Assembly: GCF_006575665.1 (NCBI RefSeq)
Contig: NZ_CP041253.1
Location: 2,641,001-2,705,000, forward strand
Direction: 5' to 3'
From: Echinicola soli
Lineage (GTDB): Bacteria; Bacteroidota; Bacteroidia; Cytophagales; Cyclobacteriaceae
DNA length: 64,000 bases
The notes beneath the pieces are model-generated. The model worked only from the letters and a program-made list of their open reading frames with translations, had not been told where the DNA came from and did no database searches. Position numbers and translations under genes: made by a program. This document shows positions 51,545-59,683 of this stretch, piece by piece; positions within the stretch are counted from its first letter, which is position 1, and every line of letters starts with the position of its first letter.

Positions 51545-52717
51545 ATGGAAAAAGTGAAAGTATTCTTTTTGTTTTGTAGTGGAGCCAATGTGTCCATTCT
51601 GAAAAAATGTCCTACCGAAACCAATAAATACGTGGGGATCGGAGGTACTGTGTTCTTTACAGGGGTTTTGGCAGCATTGTCAGCAGGATATGCTTTGTAT
51701 ACCGTTTTTGAAAGTTGGTATTGGGCAGTGATTTTCGGCTTGGTGTGGGGCGTAATGATATTTAATTTGGACCGCTTTATTGTTTCGAGCATGCGAAAGA
51801 AGGAAAGTTTTTGGTCTGAATGGAAGCTTGCATTTCCCCGGCTATTATTGGCTGTGTTTTTGGCATTGGTCATTTCGAAGCCACTGGAGTTGAAGGTTTT
51901 TGAAAAGGAAATCGATCAAAAAGTCAGTGAACAAAAAGTGCTTGAAATGCAGGAGGCCAAAGAGAATTTGGATGCGACCTATCCTGAAATAGCCCATCTG
52001 GAAACTGAGAATCAACAGTTGCGCGATGAAATTGCCGCTAAGGCGGCTTTCAGGGATGAGGTACAAAAAGAGTATGATGAGGAGCGTTTTGGGGTCAAGA
52101 CCCCAGGGACTACAGGAGTCATAGGTTTGGGATCCAATGCTAAAAAGAAGGAAGAGCAGCTAGATGCAGCCCAGCTGGATTTAGAGCGAATGCAAGAAAG
52201 GAATTGGGCAAAGATCGATAAGAATGAAAGAGAGATGGCAGCGGTGATGACCAGAAAGCGACAAGTGTTTGAGCAGCAGCAAGCTTCGATCGATCAATAT
52301 GATGGGCTAGCTGCCAGGATGCATGCCTTGTCCCAATTGACAGCGGAAAGCCAAGCGGTCTATTTAGCCAATATTTTTATCATGTTGCTTTTTGTGGCAA
52401 TGGAGACCGCTCCGGTGATGGTCAAAATGATGGCAGGAAGAGGTCCTTACGACGAGATGCTGGACAAGTCAGAACGAGCCGTGAAGCTGTATACCGATGA
52501 ATATAACTATAAAAATCAGACAGAAAGCACCCATCGGATCCGGGTGTTTGATGAGGTGATTGCTGCTGAGACAGCATCGCTCATTAAGAAAAAACTCCAT
52601 CGCAATGAGGTCTTGACCAAAGCAGAAATGGAACTTCTCGAAGAGCGGCTAGAAGATGCCAATGGGCTTCGGGGGCAGCATGAAACTGGAAATAAGGAGG
52701 CGGCCATTAAAGAGTAG
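51545..52717 (+). CDS. DUF4407 family membrane protein
   Basis: The 390-aa protein has membrane helices at ~35-55, ~60-80 and ~97-117, then a long charged coiled coil (~120-270), another hydrophobic segment (~275-297, AVYLANIFIMLLFVAMETAPVMVK) and a charged tail. NLDRFIVSSMRKK after the second helix is a family hallmark. The function is unknown; the shape suggests a scaffold or sensor in the inner membrane. Its stop is one base from the convergent DUF5995 gene. Confidence 0.87.
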   Translation: MEKVKVFFLFCSGANVSILKKCPTETNKYVGIGGTVFFTGVLAALSAGYALYTVFESWYWAVIFGLVWGVMIFNLDRFIVSSMRKKESFWSEWKLAFPRLLLAVFLALVISKPLELKVFEKEIDQKVSEQKVLEMQEAKENLDATYPEIAHLETENQQLRDEIAAKAAFRDEVQKEYDEERFGVKTPGTTGVIGLGSNAKKKEEQLDAAQLDLERMQERNWAKIDKNEREMAAVMTRKRQVFEQQQASIDQYDGLAARMHALSQLTAESQAVYLANIFIMLLFVAMETAPVMVKMMAGRGPYDEMLDKSERAVKLYTDEYNYKNQTESTHRIRVFDEVIAAETASLIKKKLHRNEVLTKAEMELLEERLEDANGLRGQHETGNKEAAIKE

Positions 52718-52718
52718 G

Positions 52719-53501
52719 CTATAGTTGAGCGGTTCGCAGATTGTTTGGAGTTGCCTTTCGCACAATTCCTTCCAGTCGGTCCATCACCTCAGGAATGGAG
52801 TTCCACTCGGTAAGATTGATGATAAATACGATCCACCCAAAGAATTTTCCCGGGTTGACTATTTTGTTCGCGATGCGGTAAATTGCCTGGTCGCGGACCG
52901 TGAAGCATTGATCGATATCCTGGGTGGTACTGTATTCTTGGGCAAATTCCCATGCTCCGTCCCTGGCGATTTGGATGCTGAAATTGAGCAGGAGTTCATC
53001 TTTGCCATCGGCCAGCTGGATCAGAAAACCAAATAGTGGTGAGATGATGGAAAGATTGGCTTTTACACCATCTACCATACTGGCCAAGATAATGTTGATC
53101 TTGTCAAAATCTTCTTTGATGGCTTCCAGCCCGTTTCCTTGCGTGGTTTGGACGGTGGCAATGCCAAGGTCCAGGTTGATGTGGGCGTTTATGCCTAAAA
53201 GTAAATGTTGGAGAATGACCTTACCGGTTTTTTTGGTGGCGTCAAAGGCGCATAGCCAGCTTTGACTGGTGGTGTTGTCAGAAAGGTAATTCTCATATGC
53301 GTCGAAAAATCGCTGGGCAAAGATAATGTCAAGCCGCTCCATGCGCGCATTATCCTCAAACTCCCCAAGGTCTATTCCTTCTTTAATTCTTCTGGTGACT
53401 TGTCGGTACAGAATGGCAAAGTAGCCAATTCTACTTTTTTGTGTTCTGCAGTCGGCTACAATTTGGTCCATTCTGGCGATTACTTCTTCAATTGATGACA
53501 T
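52719..53501 (-). CDS. DUF5995 family protein
   Basis: The 260-aa soluble helical protein has the family features FAILYRQVTRRIKEG, F-x-D-N-A-R-M-E-R-L-D-x-x-F-A, and LLLGINAHINLDLGIA with the conserved His-Asn pair. No function is known, and the conserved His/Asp/Glu suggest a metal-bound helical fold. It converges with the DUF4407 gene (1 bp between stops) and lies before a 1-kb gene-free region. Confidence 0.82.
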   Translation of the reverse strand: MSSIEEVIARMDQIVADCRTQKSRIGYFAILYRQVTRRIKEGIDLGEFEDNARMERLDIIFAQRFFDAYENYLSDNTTSQSWLCAFDATKKTGKVILQHLLLGINAHINLDLGIATVQTTQGNGLEAIKEDFDKINIILASMVDGVKANLSIISPLFGFLIQLADGKDELLLNFSIQIARDGAWEFAQEYSTTQDIDQCFTVRDQAIYRIANKIVNPGKFFGWIVFIINLTEWNSIPEVMDRLEGIVRKATPNNLRTAQL

Positions 53502-54435
53502 GGTAGAAAAGTCAGTATTAATGGTGTGTTTTGTTTAAGGTAATAAAATTATCGATGCTTTGGGTTTTAGATCGGCTTGGATAAAGTGTTTTTTGATAAT
53601 GATAAGTGGTTTGTGATTGTTTGGGAAAAGTTAAATAAAGGTTAAGATGTTATGGCTTTCCTTAAAAAGAAGGAATTTAATCGTTTTAGTGTGATGTATA
53701 GAGGTTTAGTTGTATTTCGAAAGAAGTGAAAAGAGGTATTGATTAAAGAGCTGAACGATCGATCGGAGAAATTATTTTTGGTGTTTTATTGTAATCAAAA
53801 ATATTTTTATTAAGTTTAAAGAAGTTTTGGTTCTAAAAACGAGGATTAACTTCCTTTTTTCCAAAATATATACGGCTGTTAGTCAGTTAAAATAAACCCA
53901 TTCGAGGAATCTATGCAAGGATTCCTCTTTTTTTTGCCCTTTTTTAAACCGGTTTTCATTTATTTTACAAAAATACTAAGTTTTATGCTTTGATTTTAAA
54001 CCGATATTTTGATTTTATACAAAATAGGTTTTTCGTATAGGTGTTATTTTGACTGGTTTGTGGTGTAAACGTCAGTTTTTAAGTGAATTAGGTTTTTTTT
54101 GAAGCTTTTTTTAAATAATAGAGCGTAATCCAGAATAAAAGCTTGTTAATGACTCTATATTAATTAATTGTTAAGTTGCTGCGTCAAGATGGGGGATTTG
54201 TAAACAATAGAGCAAATGAGGGTGGTATACAGTAGCTTGCTTGTCCCCGGAAAAATGTATTTTCTCGTTTGTGATTATACGGAATTGTGCAAGTAATCAA
54301 ATTCATTGGAAGAAAGTCCACGAATTGCACAGGTTGCCACGATTATTTTATGTTAATCATTGATTGATATAAGGCAGTTTGCTGAATATTCTCAAACTGG
54401 CAGAAAAGCGTATAATCATATTCTCGTTTTATCAG
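53502..54435. other. Long AT-rich gene-free region with an orphan terminator
   Basis: No open frame of note is present on either strand. The only clear structure is an intrinsic terminator at 53904-53935 pointing rightward, with no plus-strand gene before it. It may end a non-coding RNA of unknown start. Downstream of it the sequence is AT-rich with loose repeats of TTTTGATTTTA. Confidence 0.5.
53904..53935 (+). terminator. Orphan intrinsic terminator
   Basis: The stem GAGGAATC (53904-53911) pairs with GATTCCTC (53920-53927) around the loop TATGCAAG and runs into eight T's (53928-53935). The preceding plus-strand gene ends more than 1.1 kb upstream, with a minus-strand gene in between, so it probably serves an unannotated RNA. 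Confidence 0.75.
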
Positions 54436-54474
54436 AACACAAAAGCCATTCCCGAGGAGAATGGCTTTTGTGTT
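54436..54474. terminator. Hairpin downstream of the second Gfo/Idh/MocA gene
   Basis: The 16-bp perfect stem AACACAAAAGCCATTC (54436-54451) with GAATGGCTTTTGTGTT (54459-54474) has loop CCGAGGA. It lies 36 bp after the stop of the minus-strand gene at 54510. The T-rich flank suits rightward termination; on the minus strand the run after the stem is weaker. Confidence 0.75.
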
Positions 54475-54509
54475 TATGCTTTATATTATGATGCTATACA
54501 GCTAGCGGT

Positions 54510-55718
54510 TTACCCGTAATTATATGCTGGCTTCCAGTCCTCGATGGTTTTATTGAACAAGGAATGGTTGGCCAGATGGATACAGGTGGCCGTGGTGGCG
54601 CCACTGATGACATTGGAGGCTGGGTATTCCTTGTTTTGGATGGATTTATAGAAATCACTGAATGCGTACCAAGTGCCGTCTTTGGTCTTATCTTCCAGGA
54701 TGGGGATTCCTTTGCCTTCCTTCCAAGAAAGTTTGGTAGCTCCTGAAACTCCATCTACAATCTGAAGCTCATCCATCCTCTCTTTTTCAGGATAGAAATA
54801 CCCTTCGTTCATCAATAATTCGACGGTTCCTTGCGTCCCTTTAATGGAAAATGAATAACCCTCTCTGGCATTGCTGCAAGTAGCACCAAAATTCCCGATC
54901 ATCCCTTCTTTATCATACCGCAGCAATAACTGGACATTGTCATAAGTTTCTCTGCCATCGTGATAATTGTCTATTCCACCAGTTCCGATGATGGTGTCTG
55001 GATGCGTTTCAAACGCCCAGTTGATAAAATCAATTTGGTGGGAAAGCAGCTCGGCCGGAAGTCCTCCGGAGTATTCCCTATACATCCTCCAGTTGATAAT
55101 CCGTTCGAGCGAAGGATCAGGAACGGGTCTTTTCCAGTTCCAGTTTCTGTCCCATCGGGAATCGATTTGTGTGATTTTTCCCATATACCCCGACTGGATC
55201 ATATCTTTTACCTTATAGTATAAAGGAGTGTATCGGTATTGGTGGCCTACTTGCAGGGTGAGTGTAGGATTCTTTTTTACCAATTCGATAAGTTCGATGG
55301 CCTCGGGGATGTTATAGGTCATCGTTTTTTCGAGGTATACATGTTTTCCCGCTTGCAGGGCTGCTTTGGCCGGTGCAAAATGCATGTTAAGAGGGGTGGC
55401 AATGGCTACGGCCTCTATGGAGCTGTTATCCAATAAATCTTGGTAATTTTTGTAGGATTTGGCTTTTAGGTCTGGGAACGCTTTGCTGGTTTGGTCTAGC
55501 CTGAAGTCCATGTTGTCACAGACAGCGATGATCTCAAATTGCTCAGGCATACCCGACATGACATGCATCAGTCCTTTTCCCCTGTCCCCACATCCTATGA
55601 TACCTATTTTAATAGGACCCTTATCAGTGTTGGTTCGAAAAGCGCTGGCGAGTTGATAAGGGAAAATTGATCCGCCTAAGACAATGCCCCCGGTTTTCAT
55701 AAAATCCCTTCTATTCAT
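54510..55718 (-). CDS. Gfo/Idh/MocA family oxidoreductase with Tat-like signal
   Basis: The 402-aa protein starts NRRDFMKTGGIVLGG (twin-Arg type signal). The NAD motif is GIIGCGDRGKG (~38-48), the EKP motif is EKT here (VYLEKTMTY), and the C-terminal domain includes GGLPAELLSHQIDF with the conserved His. It is about 80 residues shorter than the enzyme at 44150-45610 and not its close paralogue. The substrate is unknown, probably a sugar or inositol derivative. It stands alone. Confidence 0.87.
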   Translation of the reverse strand: MNRRDFMKTGGIVLGGSIFPYQLASAFRTNTDKGPIKIGIIGCGDRGKGLMHVMSGMPEQFEIIAVCDNMDFRLDQTSKAFPDLKAKSYKNYQDLLDNSSIEAVAIATPLNMHFAPAKAALQAGKHVYLEKTMTYNIPEAIELIELVKKNPTLTLQVGHQYRYTPLYYKVKDMIQSGYMGKITQIDSRWDRNWNWKRPVPDPSLERIINWRMYREYSGGLPAELLSHQIDFINWAFETHPDTIIGTGGIDNYHDGRETYDNVQLLLRYDKEGMIGNFGATCSNAREGYSFSIKGTQGTVELLMNEGYFYPEKERMDELQIVDGVSGATKLSWKEGKGIPILEDKTKDGTWYAFSDFYKSIQNKEYPASNVISGATTATCIHLANHSLFNKTIEDWKPAYNYG

Positions 55719-55954
55719 GATTGCATTTATTAATATTTTGAATGATCGTACTTTTAGACAAAGTTTAAATATATGAGATAAATGAATGAAAGAAAAACTA
55801 TTCGTTTTTTAATGGGGACATATCGTGGTTGCTTGGTGGGTATAATGTTTGTTAGGTAAACGAATAAATAAGGTTACTGTTTCTTTCTTTTTGATGGAGT
55901 ATAATATTGGATCGGAATCTTTTTATCTTTAGATAAATTTAAATCGAGTAAATA

Positions 55955-56536
55955 ATGTATCTGTACGGAGCTTCTGGACATGCCAAAGTGGTCATTTCAA
56001 ATTTGGAAAGTCAGGGAGAATTGATTCATGGGTTGTTTGATGACGATACCTCTGTTGTGGAATGCTTGAATTATCGAGTGTTTCAGTGGGGCAGTGTTTC
56101 GCCTACAAGTCTATATTTGATTGTAAGTATTGGAGATAATTCCATTAGATATCAAATATCGGAAAGGTTACAGGGAGAAGTGGTTTTTGGCAGGGCAATC
56201 CATAGATATGCTCTGGTAAGTAGCCATGCGGAAATAGCTGCGGGTACTGTGGTGATGGCAGGAGCTGTTATCCAGCCTGATGCGAGGATCGGTTCCCATG
56301 TCATTGTCAATACATCGGCTTCGGTAGACCATGATTGCAGGGTCGGGGATTATGTACACATTGGTCCCAAAGCAGTCCTTTGTGGAGAAGTGAAGATAGG
56401 AAAGGGGGCTTTGATCGGTGCAGGGAGCACGCTGGTTCCCGGAGTCCGTGTGGGAGAAGGCTGTGTAATTGGAGCAGGAAGTACAGTGTTGCGGGATGTG
56501 GCTGACGGAGAGAAAGTATGGGGAACAGTAAAGTGA
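55955..56536 (+). CDS. PglD/NeuD-like sugar O- or N-acetyltransferase
   Basis: The 193-aa protein has an N-terminal Rossmann-like part that binds UDP-sugar (LYGASGHAKVVISNL) and a C-terminal left-handed beta-helix with the catalytic His in ASVDHDCRVGDY and GAGSTVLRDV at the end. Relatives acetylate the 4-amino group of UDP-sugars or sialic acid for surface glycans. No glycosyltransferase or aminotransferase gene lies beside it. Instead a Crp/Fnr regulator follows after one base, suggesting a shared transcript. Confidence 0.87.
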   Translation: MYLYGASGHAKVVISNLESQGELIHGLFDDDTSVVECLNYRVFQWGSVSPTSLYLIVSIGDNSIRYQISERLQGEVVFGRAIHRYALVSSHAEIAAGTVVMAGAVIQPDARIGSHVIVNTSASVDHDCRVGDYVHIGPKAVLCGEVKIGKGALIGAGSTLVPGVRVGEGCVIGAGSTVLRDVADGEKVWGTVK

Positions 56537-56537
56537 A

Positions 56538-57206
56538 ATGACCATGAAAGAAAATAGGATCCGGGTATCGGTGCCTACGATTACGGATGAGCGCTTACTG
56601 GAGGAAATGAATCTGCAGGGGACATTGGTGGAGATTTTGACAGGGGAAGCGATCATGGAGCCTGGAAAATTTATAAAGACCGTGCCGATTGTATTGGAGG
56701 GGGCTATAAAAGTCCTACGAATGGACGAGGAGGGAAAAGAATTGTTCTTATACTATCTCTATCCAGGGGAGACGTGTGCATTGTCACTGACCTGTTGTGA
56801 GTCAGGAAAGGCTAGTGAAGTGAAAGCGATAGTGGAGGAGGATACAAAGATGCTTATGGTTCCTGTTCAGTATCATGAGCAGTGGTATGAGCAGTATAAA
56901 CAATGGAAGGACTTTGTCTTGGCGACGTATCAAAAACGTTTTCAAGAAATGCTCAAAGTGCTGGATTCTGTAGCGTTTTTAAAAATGGATCAGCGATTGG
57001 CAAGGTACTTGGTGACCAAAATGAAGAAAAACAACAGTACTGATCTATCCATCACCCATCAGGAAATAGCCAATGAGCTAGGAACTTCACGGGAAGTGAT
57101 CTCCAGGTTGCTAAAGCAATTGGAAAAGAAAAGGTGGATCGAGCTCGGAAGAAATAGGATTTCTGTCCGTGGTGATTTTGAGGAATTGACAGAAGTGGGA
57201 AAGTGA
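56538..57206 (+). CDS. Crp/Fnr-family transcription regulator
   Basis: The 222-aa protein has an N-terminal cNMP-binding-like sensor (~15-130) with the Cys-rich segment TCALSLTCC, a dimer helix, and a C-terminal winged helix (~165-215): ITHQEIANELGTSREVISRLLKQLE. Arg-Glu-x-x-x-Arg sits where E. coli CRP has R180, E181 and R185, predicting a TGTGA half-site. TGTRA-N6-TCACT sites occur before the sulfur genes downstream, so it probably controls them. The Cys residues could sense sulfur species, but this is inference. Confidence 0.85.
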   Translation: MTMKENRIRVSVPTITDERLLEEMNLQGTLVEILTGEAIMEPGKFIKTVPIVLEGAIKVLRMDEEGKELFLYYLYPGETCALSLTCCESGKASEVKAIVEEDTKMLMVPVQYHEQWYEQYKQWKDFVLATYQKRFQEMLKVLDSVAFLKMDQRLARYLVTKMKKNNSTDLSITHQEIANELGTSREVISRLLKQLEKKRWIELGRNRISVRGDFEELTEVGK

Positions 57207-57385
57207 TCGGTGTTTAGACAAGCCTCTACTGCGGTTACAGCGGCTAATGTCATTTATCTATTCCCGTGGGGAGAGCATGGCTACAACCCCTTTCCCTTCT
57301 GCAGCACTCCTAAATCATTGTGTTTTGGTTAAGATCACATACTTTTAGTCGAGTTTGCGCCTCGTGCCATGCACCCATCTTTTTT
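57207..57385. other. Gene-free region before repeat copy C
   Basis: Nothing convincing is seen. The region lies between the Crp/Fnr stop and the repeat element at 57386-57692. Confidence 0.5.
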
Positions 57386-57692
57386 GGACTAAGCAATATT
57401 TTTGGGGGCGGGGGAAGATTTACATTCATTTGGTATGTCGCCACGAAGTCGCCAAGACACGAAGTGTTTTGTAGGCGGATTCCAAATTTCATGGAAAACA
57501 AACAGTTTTGGGTCTTAGAATCTTTGTGGCAAAAAACAAAAAAGAAATCATAATCAACTACCCCGGGGCAAGCCCCGAGGTATTAAATGGCGTTTGCAAA
57601 GCAAACTATTTCGTTTCCGACCCAGAGGGTCGGGGAATTAAACCACTTTTCGATTAAAATAAAGGGATTCATGCCCCCAGCTTTTCCGCTTG
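57386..57692 (-). repeat. MITE-like intergenic element, copy C, with nested insertion
   Basis: This is copy B in reverse. Its left end reads GGACTAAGCAATATTTTTGG and its right end GGGGGCATGAATCCC...CAAGC on the minus strand. Compared with copy B it carries about 100 extra bases at ~57551-57653, between AAAGAAATC and AAAATAAAGGG. The insert has its own hairpins (CCCCGGGGCAAGCCCCGAGG and CCGACCCAGAGGGTCGG). Open frames across it are chance. Confidence 0.82.
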
Positions 57693-57768
57693 ATCTTACT
57701 TTTTTCCTATGTTCTTTACTTTTTAGTGCTATCAGCGATTTGATTCTTTTTTAATCGAAACTAGTTGG

Positions 57769-58584
57769 CTATGATTTTTGAGATTTGAGCACCAAAAGGG
57801 GAACGGTGCTGTGAAGCGCCATTTCAGCACAATGGCTGGTCCTGAAGAGATAGTCAAAGAATCCCCTATGTTTCGAAAACATGGTCAGGAGTGTCCTGGG
57901 ATGGTCTTGGGTGTATTGTTGAAGTCCTTCGTTTACCTGGTCGGCGTTTAAGGTGTCAAAGGTTATACTCAGCTCAGGAAATCGGTCTTTTAAATACATA
58001 GACAATTCTGAAAAAGGCATTTCGGGAAGTGGGTCGTTGTCCTTTTTGATGTGGATGATTTGGTAAGGAAGCTTGTAATGACGGGTGAGTGCAATCAGCT
58101 GGCCTAAAAAGACGATGTCTTCTCGGTTGAGCTCCATCGCCAGGGAAATATTGTCTACAGCCTCAAAGGTAGCGCTGGCAGGAACGGTAAGGACCGGAAT
58201 GCTACTTAAGCGGATAACTTCAGAAGTGGTGGAGCCAAATATTTTTTTCGGAAAGTCACTTTTTCCTTGACTGCCCAGTATAATTAAGTCGTAAGCCCCT
58301 TTTTCCGATTCAGCGCAAATTGCCGAAGAGGGTGTTTTTTGCTCAATGAGGAAGGAGGTTTCAATTCCTTCTTTTTTACAAGTCTTTTTCAAGGACTTCA
58401 ATACCTTTGTGGCTTGCTGTTCTATCGTAGTAATGTATTCGGCCGTTTGAGCGGCAAAGTCGTAGACTGGGGAGTAAGCAAACAGCAGCGTAATCGAACT
58501 GTTATGGGCCTTGGCCAAATGCAGTGCAAAATTCACTGCGTTTTGTGCATTTTCAGAAAGATCGGTACCTACTAATAGTTTCAT
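57769..58584 (-). CDS. Tandem universal stress protein (UspA family)
   Basis: The 271-aa protein holds two Usp domains. The first (~1-145) keeps the ATP-binding loop G-S-Q-G-x9-G-S (LGSQGKSDFPKKIFGSTTSEV). The second (~150-271) has a degenerate loop (MFSKHRGFFDYLFRTSHCAEM) and likely binds no nucleotide. It is divergent from the TauE/SafE gene across 156 bp that hold a predicted Crp-type site, so one regulator could serve both. Confidence 0.9.
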   Translation of the reverse strand: MKLLVGTDLSENAQNAVNFALHLAKAHNSSITLLFAYSPVYDFAAQTAEYITTIEQQATKVLKSLKKTCKKEGIETSFLIEQKTPSSAICAESEKGAYDLIILGSQGKSDFPKKIFGSTTSEVIRLSSIPVLTVPASATFEAVDNISLAMELNREDIVFLGQLIALTRHYKLPYQIIHIKKDNDPLPEMPFSELSMYLKDRFPELSITFDTLNADQVNEGLQQYTQDHPRTLLTMFSKHRGFFDYLFRTSHCAEMALHSTVPLLVLKSQKS

Positions 58585-58666
58585 TCTTGGTCATAAATGC
58601 CTACAATAATTAAAGATAAGAACATTAAAGGATATTCTCAATAAGAAAGGGACTGGTAAGGTTTAA

Positions 58667-58682
58667 TGTAACAAAAGTCACT
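58667..58682. promoter_or_regulatory. Predicted Crp/Fnr-type operator upstream of the TauE/SafE gene
   Basis: TGTAA-CAAAAG-TCACT is an N6-spaced palindrome close to TGTGA-N6-TCACA. Its centre lies about 43 bp before the predicted transcript start given by the -7 element at 58704-58711, the position of a class II activator site. The same motif is at 59556-59571. Confidence 0.55.
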
Positions 58683-58703
58683 GTATAAGCTGAGCAGATA
58701 GGG

Positions 58704-58711
58704 TAGCTTTG
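58704..58711 (+). promoter_or_regulatory. -7 promoter element of the TauE/SafE gene
   Basis: TAGCTTTG is a perfect TAnnTTTG. No good TTTG lies at the -33 position, where the predicted operator ends, which suits activator-dependent transcription. Confidence 0.5.
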
Positions 58712-58740
58712 TATAAGTTAGAGCAAAGAGAAACAATTAC

Positions 58741-59544
58741 ATGGAAGTGAATTCACTAATAGGGTTTGGAGGAGCAGTGTTGATAGGCATCAGTCTGGGG
58801 ATGATTGGAGGAGGAGGATCCATTTTGACCGTTCCCATTTTGGTTTATCTTATGGGAATAGAGCCGGTGCTGGCGACAGCTTATTCGCTGTTTGTAGTGG
58901 GGAGTACCTCTTTGGTGGGAGCGGGGAGCTACTTGAAGCACGGAAATGTATCCTACCGAATAGCTTTGGTGTTTGCCATTCCTTCTTTTTTGGCCATTTT
59001 CCTTATGCGCAAATTTGTGGTACATGCCTTACCTGAAGTGCTGTTTACAGTAGGGGATTTTACAGTGTCGAAGAGCTTGGCAATCATGGTTTTCTTTGCT
59101 GCAATTATGATATTAGCAGCTTATTCCATGATCATAAATGGAGGGAAGCTAAAGCCAGAGATTAGGACAAAGGCGATTAATTATCCACTGATAGCCTTAC
59201 AAGGATTGGTGGAAGGAAGTATCACAGGGATCGTAGGGGCCGGAGGTGGCTTTTTGATTATTCCTGCTTTGGTGCTGATCGCTAAGCTGCCCATGCGAAT
59301 GGCGGTAGGTACTTCTCTGTTGATTATTGGCATTAAGTCTCTTTTGGGATTTACAGGGGATCTTATCTCCCAGGATATCGATTGGTTTTTCCTGTTGATC
59401 TTTACGGGACTGAGTATTATAGGGATTTTTATTGGAGGAAAACTTTCCCGTAAGGTGAACGAGTCAGCGCTGAAAAAAGCCTTTGGATGGTTTGTGCTGC
59501 TGATGGGTGCCTATATTCTGATCAGAGAACTCTTTATTGGTTAG
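58741..59544 (+). CDS. TauE/SafE-family membrane transporter (sulfite/sulfur compound export)
   Basis: The 267-aa protein has about eight membrane helices in two repeats. Each has a Gly-rich segment: GMIGGGGSILTVPILVYLMG in the first and GIVGAGGGFLIIPALVLI in the second. Members move sulfite, sulfonates or related anions. Its neighbours, a persulfide dioxygenase that makes sulfite and YeeE transporters, point to sulfite export. It is the first gene of the sulfur cluster. Confidence 0.9.
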   Translation: MEVNSLIGFGGAVLIGISLGMIGGGGSILTVPILVYLMGIEPVLATAYSLFVVGSTSLVGAGSYLKHGNVSYRIALVFAIPSFLAIFLMRKFVVHALPEVLFTVGDFTVSKSLAIMVFFAAIMILAAYSMIINGGKLKPEIRTKAINYPLIALQGLVEGSITGIVGAGGGFLIIPALVLIAKLPMRMAVGTSLLIIGIKSLLGFTGDLISQDIDWFFLLIFTGLSIIGIFIGGKLSRKVNESALKKAFGWFVLLMGAYILIRELFIG

Positions 59545-59555
59545 CAAAGGGCTTA

Positions 59556-59571
59556 TGTGATGGATGTCACT
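59556..59571. promoter_or_regulatory. Predicted Crp/Fnr-type operator upstream of the persulfide dioxygenase gene
   Basis: TGTGA-TGGATG-TCACT matches the CRP-type consensus in both half-sites except the last base. It shares TGTRA-N6-TCACTG with the site at 58667-58682. It lies 113 bp before the ATG at 59684. Confidence 0.6.
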
Positions 59572-59683
59572 GATAAAGTGATTTGCTTCCCTTAATTTAG
59601 TAGTGTTATTTGCCAATCGGAACTAGAAGTATTCCTTTGGTATTTATATAGAAATCAACCGCAACTATAACTTGGAGATAAAA

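Noticed and set aside
57320..57553. A 77-codon plus-strand open frame
   Set aside because: It lies inside repeat copy C, and the equivalent positions of copy B break the frame.
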